The translations under genes were made by a program, and so were the position numbers. The notes beneath the pieces are model-generated. The model did no database searches, was not told the origin of the DNA, and saw nothing but the letters and a program-made list of their open reading frames with translations. Source: Bacteroidia bacterium (GTDB lineage: Bacteria; Bacteroidota; Bacteroidia; Chitinophagales; Saprospiraceae). From it: 10,382 nucleotides of DNA. The DNA is taken from contig JAUIIF010000102.1 in NCBI GenBank assembly GCA_030431945.1, positions 1 to 10,382 on the forward strand, in the 5' to 3' direction. Of this stretch, positions 7,285 to 10,382 are shown piece by piece (position 1 is the stretch's first letter; every line of letters starts with the position of its first letter).

Positions 7285-8172
7285 CTATTTTTGGAAGGAC
7301 GTACTTACGACCAATTCTTTGCCGCCACCGGCGTAATCGTAGAATCCTTCCCCGGATTTTCGACCCAGTTTACCCGCGGTAACCATATTCACCAGCAGGG
7401 GGCAAGGCTGGTAATGCGGGCGTCCGAACCCTTCGTGCATTACCCGCAAAATGGCCAGGCAGGTATCCAGGCCAATGTAGTCCGCCAACTGAAGTGGGCC
7501 CATGGGGTGGGCCATACCCAGCTTCATCACGGTGTCAATTTCTTCCACGCCCGCAACGCCTTCAAAAAGGGTGGTAATGGCTTCATTGATCATGGGCATT
7601 AATACGCGGTTGGCAACAAAACCCGGGTAATCGTTGACGGCAACGGGGACCTTGTTGAGCTCCCGGCTGAGGCTCATCACCAGGTCGGTGGTCGCGTCAC
7701 TCGTGGCGTAGCCACGGATAACTTCCACCAGCTTCATGACCGGTACCGGATTCATAAAGTGCATCCCGATGACCTTGTCCGGCCGTTGGGTGGCCGCAGC
7801 AATTCGCGTAATGCTGATGCTGGACGTATTGGTGGCCAGGGGCGCGGCCGCCGGTGCAAGCCGGTCTAACTGCGCAAAGATTTTCAACTTCAGGTCGACG
7901 TTTTCCGTCGCTGCTTCAATCACCAGGTCTGCATCCTGCGTCCCCGCCCCCATATCCGTAAAACCGGTAATGCGCCCGAGGGTAGCGTCCTTTTCTTCCA
8001 CCGAAATTACTTCCTTCCGGACGATCCGGTCCAGGCTTTTGCCGATGGCGGCCAGGCCGCGGTCCAGCGCCTCCTGGCTGATGTCAACTAAGCTTACGTG
8101 ATGGCCCTTGGTGGCAAAAACCTGGGCGATACCGCCGCCCATCTGGCCGGCACCGATTACGGAGATGTTCAT
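7285..8172 (-). CDS. 3-hydroxybutyryl-CoA / 3-hydroxyacyl-CoA dehydrogenase
   Basis: This cytosolic enzyme oxidises (S)-3-hydroxyacyl-CoA to 3-oxoacyl-CoA with NAD(P), or the reverse, in fatty-acid, butanoate or phenylacetate metabolism. I chose the start at 8170-8172 because MNISVIGAGQMGGGIAQ puts the Rossmann GxGxxG (7-12) at the normal distance from the N-terminus; an upstream in-frame ATG adds 19 residues with no family counterpart. The length is 295, close to the usual 280-295. Visible elements are the acidic NAD-binding end of beta-2 (VDIS, D30), ATNTSSISIT (113-122), the catalytic HFMNPVP (H138) with E150, DYPGFVANR (181-189) and the C-terminal LGMAHPMGPLQLADYIGLD. This single-domain form differs from FadB/FadJ fusions. 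It follows the cobalamin adenosyltransferase by 44 bp on the same strand. The exact pathway (hbd, paaH or a fatty-acid role) cannot be fixed from the sequence. Confidence 0.95.
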   Translation of the reverse strand: MNISVIGAGQMGGGIAQVFATKGHHVSLVDISQEALDRGLAAIGKSLDRIVRKEVISVEEKDATLGRITGFTDMGAGTQDADLVIEAATENVDLKLKIFAQLDRLAPAAAPLATNTSSISITRIAAATQRPDKVIGMHFMNPVPVMKLVEVIRGYATSDATTDLVMSLSRELNKVPVAVNDYPGFVANRVLMPMINEAITTLFEGVAGVEEIDTVMKLGMAHPMGPLQLADYIGLDTCLAILRVMHEGFGRPHYQPCPLLVNMVTAGKLGRKSGEGFYDYAGGGKELVVSTSFQK

Positions 8173-8194
8173 TAATTGGTCAATTTGGTTGCCG

Positions 8195-8202
8195 CGAAAG
8201 TA
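8195..8202 (-). promoter_or_regulatory. Possible -7 box for the dehydrogenase gene
   Basis: The minus strand reads TACTTTCG, one mismatch from TAnnTTTG, 22 bp upstream of the dehydrogenase ATG in the 44-bp gap after the adenosyltransferase stop. No matching -33 box is seen. If real, the gene has its own promoter as well as read-through from upstream. Confidence 0.3.
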
Positions 8203-8216
8203 CGAAATGTAACGAG

Positions 8217-8750
8217 CTAGCTGATCCACTTGATCTCAGGCACCTCTGCTAACTGCCCCAGGTGGCGCGCCAGGACGAAAAAGTAATCACTGAGGCGATT
8301 GAGGAAAATGAGGATGGACGCATCGATGGTTACCGCCTCGGCCAGCTCGACGGTGCGTCGCTCCGCCCGCCGGCAAACCGTACGGCACAGATGGGCGTAG
8401 CTTACCGCCGGCGTACCGCCCGGCAGAATAAAATGCGTCATCCTGGGTAAGCCGGCCTCCATTTCGTCCAGGTATTTTTCCAGGTCAGCTACGGCATCAG
8501 CCGGCAGGGCGTACGCCTGGCCCGGACGGTCATCGGCCATCGCAGCCCCCAGGGCAAATAAGTGGTGTTGCTGGTCCAGCAACTGCTGGCGAACGGCTTC
8601 GTCCGTCACGTGATCGCGAAGCAGTCCGAGGCAGGCGTTCAGCTCATCAACGGTGCCGTAGGCTTCCACCCGGGGGTGGGCTTTGCTGAGTCTGCGACCA
8701 GAGTAAAGGCCGGTCTGGCCCTGGTCACCGGTTTTAGTATAGATTTTCAT
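8217..8750 (-). CDS. ATP:cob(I)alamin adenosyltransferase, PduO/MMAB type
   Basis: The enzyme transfers the 5'-deoxyadenosyl group of ATP to cob(I)alamin, making adenosylcobalamin for mutases such as methylmalonyl-CoA mutase. The 177-residue product starts MKIYTKTGDQGQTGL, whose TKTGDxGxTGL motif (5-15) is the ATP-binding N-terminus of PduO proteins. This fixes the start at 8748-8750 rather than an in-frame ATG 51 bp upstream. Other family marks are RVEAYGTVDELNA (27-39), FILPGGTPAVSYAHLCRTVCRRAER (107-131, helix with conserved arginines) and NRLSDYFFVLAR (151-162), the RxSDxxFxxAR signature. It is complete and of normal length. It may be co-transcribed with the dehydrogenase 44 bp downstream. 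No other cobalamin gene is in the window, so this suggests salvage or use of cobamide but does not prove synthesis. Confidence 0.95.
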   Translation of the reverse strand: MKIYTKTGDQGQTGLYSGRRLSKAHPRVEAYGTVDELNACLGLLRDHVTDEAVRQQLLDQQHHLFALGAAMADDRPGQAYALPADAVADLEKYLDEMEAGLPRMTHFILPGGTPAVSYAHLCRTVCRRAERRTVELAEAVTIDASILIFLNRLSDYFFVLARHLGQLAEVPEIKWIS

Positions 8751-8850
8751 GGCGGGGTACGTTACGGGGGGCCAGTTACGGTTATTGGTCAGCTGGCGCA
8801 ATGGGAATGATTAGCGGACCATCATTGTTTATTCAGCAAAACGCTTTCTA

Positions 8851-8882
8851 CCCGCAACCCGCAACCCGCAACCCGCAACCCG
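8851..8882 (-). repeat. Heptamer tandem repeat (CCCGCAA)4.6, a G-quadruplex motif on the minus strand
   Basis: Four exact copies of CCCGCAA plus a final CCCG abut the stop codon (8883-8885) of the ABC ATPase gene. On the transcribed minus strand this gives five GGG tracts separated by 4-nt TTGC spacers, meeting the usual G3N1-7 quadruplex rule. The rest of the 8751-8850 gap shows no clear promoter or terminator. The repeat is certain; folding into a quadruplex is inference. Confidence 0.9.
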
Positions 8883-9623
8883 TTACAAACTCAGTCCCTG
8901 CTTGTACCGGTGCTCCGGGTCACTAGCCAGGCGGATTTGCTCGTTTTTCTCGTCGATTTCGACGATGCCGTCGCGCAGGCGTACGATGCGGTGGGCGTGT
9001 TCGGCGATATCGGGTTCGTGGGTAACGACGATGACGGTATTACCGGCGGCCTGAATTTTTTCGAAGATTTCCATAATCTCGATACTCGTCTTGGTATCCA
9101 GGTTACCCGTGGGCTCATCCGCCAGGATGATGGCCGGGTTGTTGACGAGGGCGCGGGCAATAGCCACGCGCTGGCGCTGACCGCCGGAGAGCTCGTTGGG
9201 TTTGTGGTCCGTGCGGTCGCCCAGGCCCACCGACTCCAGTACTTCGTGGGCGCGGGCTTCGCGCTCCTTACGACTGACGCCCGCATAGACGAGGGGCAGA
9301 GCGACGTTTTCGAGGGTGGACTGGCGGGGCAGCAGGTTAAACGTCTGGAAAACGAAGCCAATTTTCTCATTACGGATCTTGGCCAGTTCCGTGTCATCCA
9401 TTTTACTTACGTCCTTACCATCCAGCAGGTAATTGCCGGAAGTTGGCGTATCGAGGCAACCCAGCAGGTTCATTAACGTCGATTTGCCAGAACCGGAAGG
9501 GCCCATCAGTGCAACGTACTCGTTGGTATTGATGAGTAAATCAATACCACGCAGCGCGTGAACCTTGGTTTGACCCATCACGTAGGTCTTGGTCAGTTCT
9601 TTGATGTCAATGACGGGGTGCAT
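8883..9623 (-). CDS. ABC transporter ATP-binding protein, LolD/MacB type
   Basis: This 246-residue cytoplasmic nucleotide-binding subunit would power a membrane partner of the LolCE/MacB/FtsX permease class, moving lipoproteins, peptides or small molecules. Motifs in order are A-loop region TKTYVMG (11-17), Walker A GPSGSGKST (41-49), Q-loop (Q93 in VFQTFNLLPR, the typical MacB-class sequence), signature LSGGQRQRVAIARAL (145-159), Walker B IILADEPTGNLD (165-176) and the H-loop H202 (VVTHEPD). The last 25 residues are a charged extension, common in Bacteroidota homologues. No permease gene lies next to it on either side, so its partner is encoded elsewhere. It sits between gatC (101 bp upstream) and the adenosyltransferase (132 bp downstream). 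A leader inverted repeat ends 15 nt before the start, which could affect translation. The class is sure; the substrate is not. Confidence 0.95.
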   Translation of the reverse strand: MHPVIDIKELTKTYVMGQTKVHALRGIDLLINTNEYVALMGPSGSGKSTLMNLLGCLDTPTSGNYLLDGKDVSKMDDTELAKIRNEKIGFVFQTFNLLPRQSTLENVALPLVYAGVSRKEREARAHEVLESVGLGDRTDHKPNELSGGQRQRVAIARALVNNPAIILADEPTGNLDTKTSIEIMEIFEKIQAAGNTVIVVTHEPDIAEHAHRIVRLRDGIVEIDEKNEQIRLASDPEHRYKQGLSL

Positions 9624-9638
9624 AATTTGTAATTTAGT

Positions 9639-9713
9639 CTGTTAGTTCTTCGGTCCTGGAATAGAGGACGTTATCTTCGCTGAGGTTGGTGTGCAGGACC
9701 GGTGAAATAACAG
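9639..9713 (-). promoter_or_regulatory. Leader inverted repeat with 20-nt arms before the ABC ATPase gene
   Basis: The arms 9639-9658 and 9694-9713 are complementary at 17 of 20 positions, with perfect blocks CGGTCCTG/CAGGACCG (8 bp, inner) and CTGTTA/TAACAG (6 bp, outer), and a 35-nt loop. No T-run follows on the minus strand, and the structure ends only 15 nt before the ATPase ATG. A translational leader element, a stability hairpin or a regulator's operator is therefore more likely than a terminator for gatC. An alternative pairing GTTCTT/AAGAAC competes with the outer block. Confidence 0.5.
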
Positions 9714-9724
9714 GAAGAACCTGC

Positions 9725-10015
9725 TTATATCACTTTGGGGACCTGGAAAAAGCCGCCTTCGTTGTCGGCGTCCGGTGCATTACTGAGGGCTTGCTCCCGC
9801 TCAATATGTCCGGATACTTCGTCGGGGCGCAAAACGTTTTCAACACCCGTCACGTACCGAAGTGGTTCTACGGCATCCAGGGCCAGCTCATCCAGCTTTT
9901 CCACCATGCCCAGAATGTTCCTGAGGTCTTTCTGCAGGCGTTCGGATTGCTCCGGGCTGGGGTCAAGGCGGGAGAGTTTAGCCAGGTGCGATATTAGCTT
10001 GCCGTCTACAGTCAT
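9725..10015 (-). CDS. gatC: Asp-tRNA(Asn)/Glu-tRNA(Gln) amidotransferase subunit C
   Basis: GatC is the small subunit that braces GatA and GatB in the GatCAB complex, which converts Glu-tRNA(Gln) to Gln-tRNA(Gln) and/or Asp-tRNA(Asn) to Asn-tRNA(Asn). The 96-residue product matches the family in length. Family marks are the N-terminal helix ISHLAKLSRLDPSPEQSERL (8-27), ILGMVEKLDEL (34-44), V..VLRPDEV (about 58-67) and the C-terminal NAPDADNEGGFFQVPKVI, the classic ending that threads into GatA. The start at 10013-10015 fits the family. gatA and gatB are not adjacent, which is common in Bacteroidota. A perfect -7-like box lies 14 bp upstream. Confidence 0.96.
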   Translation of the reverse strand: MTVDGKLISHLAKLSRLDPSPEQSERLQKDLRNILGMVEKLDELALDAVEPLRYVTGVENVLRPDEVSGHIEREQALSNAPDADNEGGFFQVPKVI

Positions 10016-10029
10016 GGTATTCTTTTCGA

Positions 10030-10037
10030 CAAAAGTA
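10030..10037 (-). promoter_or_regulatory. Bacteroidota-type -7 box for gatC
   Basis: The minus strand reads TACTTTTG, an exact match to TAnnTTTG, 14 bp before the gatC ATG, implying a very short leader. No good -33 box is found at 19-20 bp upstream. The rest of the gap to the metallophosphoesterase stop (10038-10182) shows only a short CAGGG/CCCTG dyad without a T-run. Confidence 0.45.
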
Positions 10038-10182
10038 CCTTGTAGACGGGTAAATAGTCGGCCTGCCGGTTGGATGAAAGGATAAAATGACTGGATAACG
10101 GTATTAAGGCGGGGATTAATTTACACTTTTTAACAGCAGGGAACCGGAAAGAAAGACCCTGATGACCATTTGCCCGGGCGGA

Positions 10183-10382
10183 TCATCCCCTGGTCCCCAG
10201 TTCGATGACTTCCAGGTTCTCCACCCGGCCGTTCGCCACGTCAAACCTTAGTAAGGTTCGGATTTTGTGAAATCCGTGCCGCCCACAGGCACCGGGGTTC
10301 ATGTGCAGGATGCCTCGTTTTTTATCCATCATTACTTTCAGGATGTGGCTGTGACCGCAGATGTAGAGGTCGGGCTGCAGGT
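10183..10382 (-). CDS. YfcE/MJ0936-type metallophosphoesterase, C-terminal part only
   Basis: The last 65 codons of a gene entering from the right edge are readable, in the frame ending at TGA (complement of 10183-10185). They contain PDLYICGHSHILKV, where GHSH is the metal-binding GH-x-H motif of the calcineurin-like phosphoesterases. MNPGACGRHGFHKIRTLLRF and the closing ENLEVIELG follow, matching the end of the YfcE/MJ0936 family (about 160-180 residues). Such enzymes hydrolyse phosphodiesters with Mn2+ or similar metals; the physiological substrate is usually unknown. It lies upstream of gatC on the same strand with a 167-bp gap and no clear terminator. Confidence 0.93.
   Translation of the reverse strand, partial: LQPDLYICGHSHILKVMMDKKRGILHMNPGACGRHGFHKIRTLLRFDVANGRVENLEVIELGTRG

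Noticed and set aside
8173..8229. A longer N-terminus for the dehydrogenase starting at 8229
   Set aside because: It would overlap the end of the adenosyltransferase gene and place 19 extra residues before a Rossmann fold that normally starts at the N-terminus.
8821..8885. The heptamer array as a CRISPR remnant
   Set aside because: The unit is 7 bp with no spacers, so it is a simple tandem repeat.
9725..10085. Plus-strand frames of about 100-116 codons across gatC
   Set aside because: gatC on the minus strand accounts for this stretch fully, with a start, length and C-terminal motif typical of the family.

Overview
The window looks like chromosomal DNA of a moderately GC-rich member of the Bacteroidota, most likely a Saprospiria/Lewinella-like marine bacterium. 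The evidence is a secreted nuclease with a C-terminal type IX secretion (T9SS) type tail, an outer-membrane beta-barrel receptor of the kind expanded in this phylum, absence of Shine-Dalgarno sequences before the starts, and -7 boxes resembling TAnnTTTG. Every gene I can support lies on the minus strand, so transcription runs from high to low coordinates. The placement below phylum level is inference.

Layout in transcription order: the C-terminal end of a YfcE-type metallophosphoesterase (right edge); gatC, a subunit of the tRNA amidotransferase; an ABC-transporter ATPase of the LolD/MacB type, preceded by a long leader inverted repeat and followed by a G-rich heptamer repeat; an ATP:cob(I)alamin adenosyltransferase and a 3-hydroxybutyryl-CoA dehydrogenase 44 bp apart, possibly co-transcribed; a large outer-membrane beta-barrel protein with a CarboxypepD_reg and plug domain and an unusual lysine-rich tail, ending at a strong terminator; a 1051-residue secreted nuclease of the ExeM/NucH type, also ending at a strong terminator; a 448-bp non-coding stretch; and the groS-groL chaperonin operon, whose groL runs off the left edge.

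Most genes are ordinary core or envelope functions, and I see no phage, CRISPR, transposase or defence island. The less ordinary material is between genes. There is a sigma-54-like promoter with an adjacent inverted repeat upstream of groS. An 18-bp perfect inverted repeat with an 80-bp spacer sits in the same gap, and its 11-bp core recurs inside two coding genes. A five-tract G-quadruplex motif touches the ABC gene's stop codon, and an inverted repeat with 20-nt arms ends 15 nt before the ABC start. I did not find a convincing new multi-gene system here.
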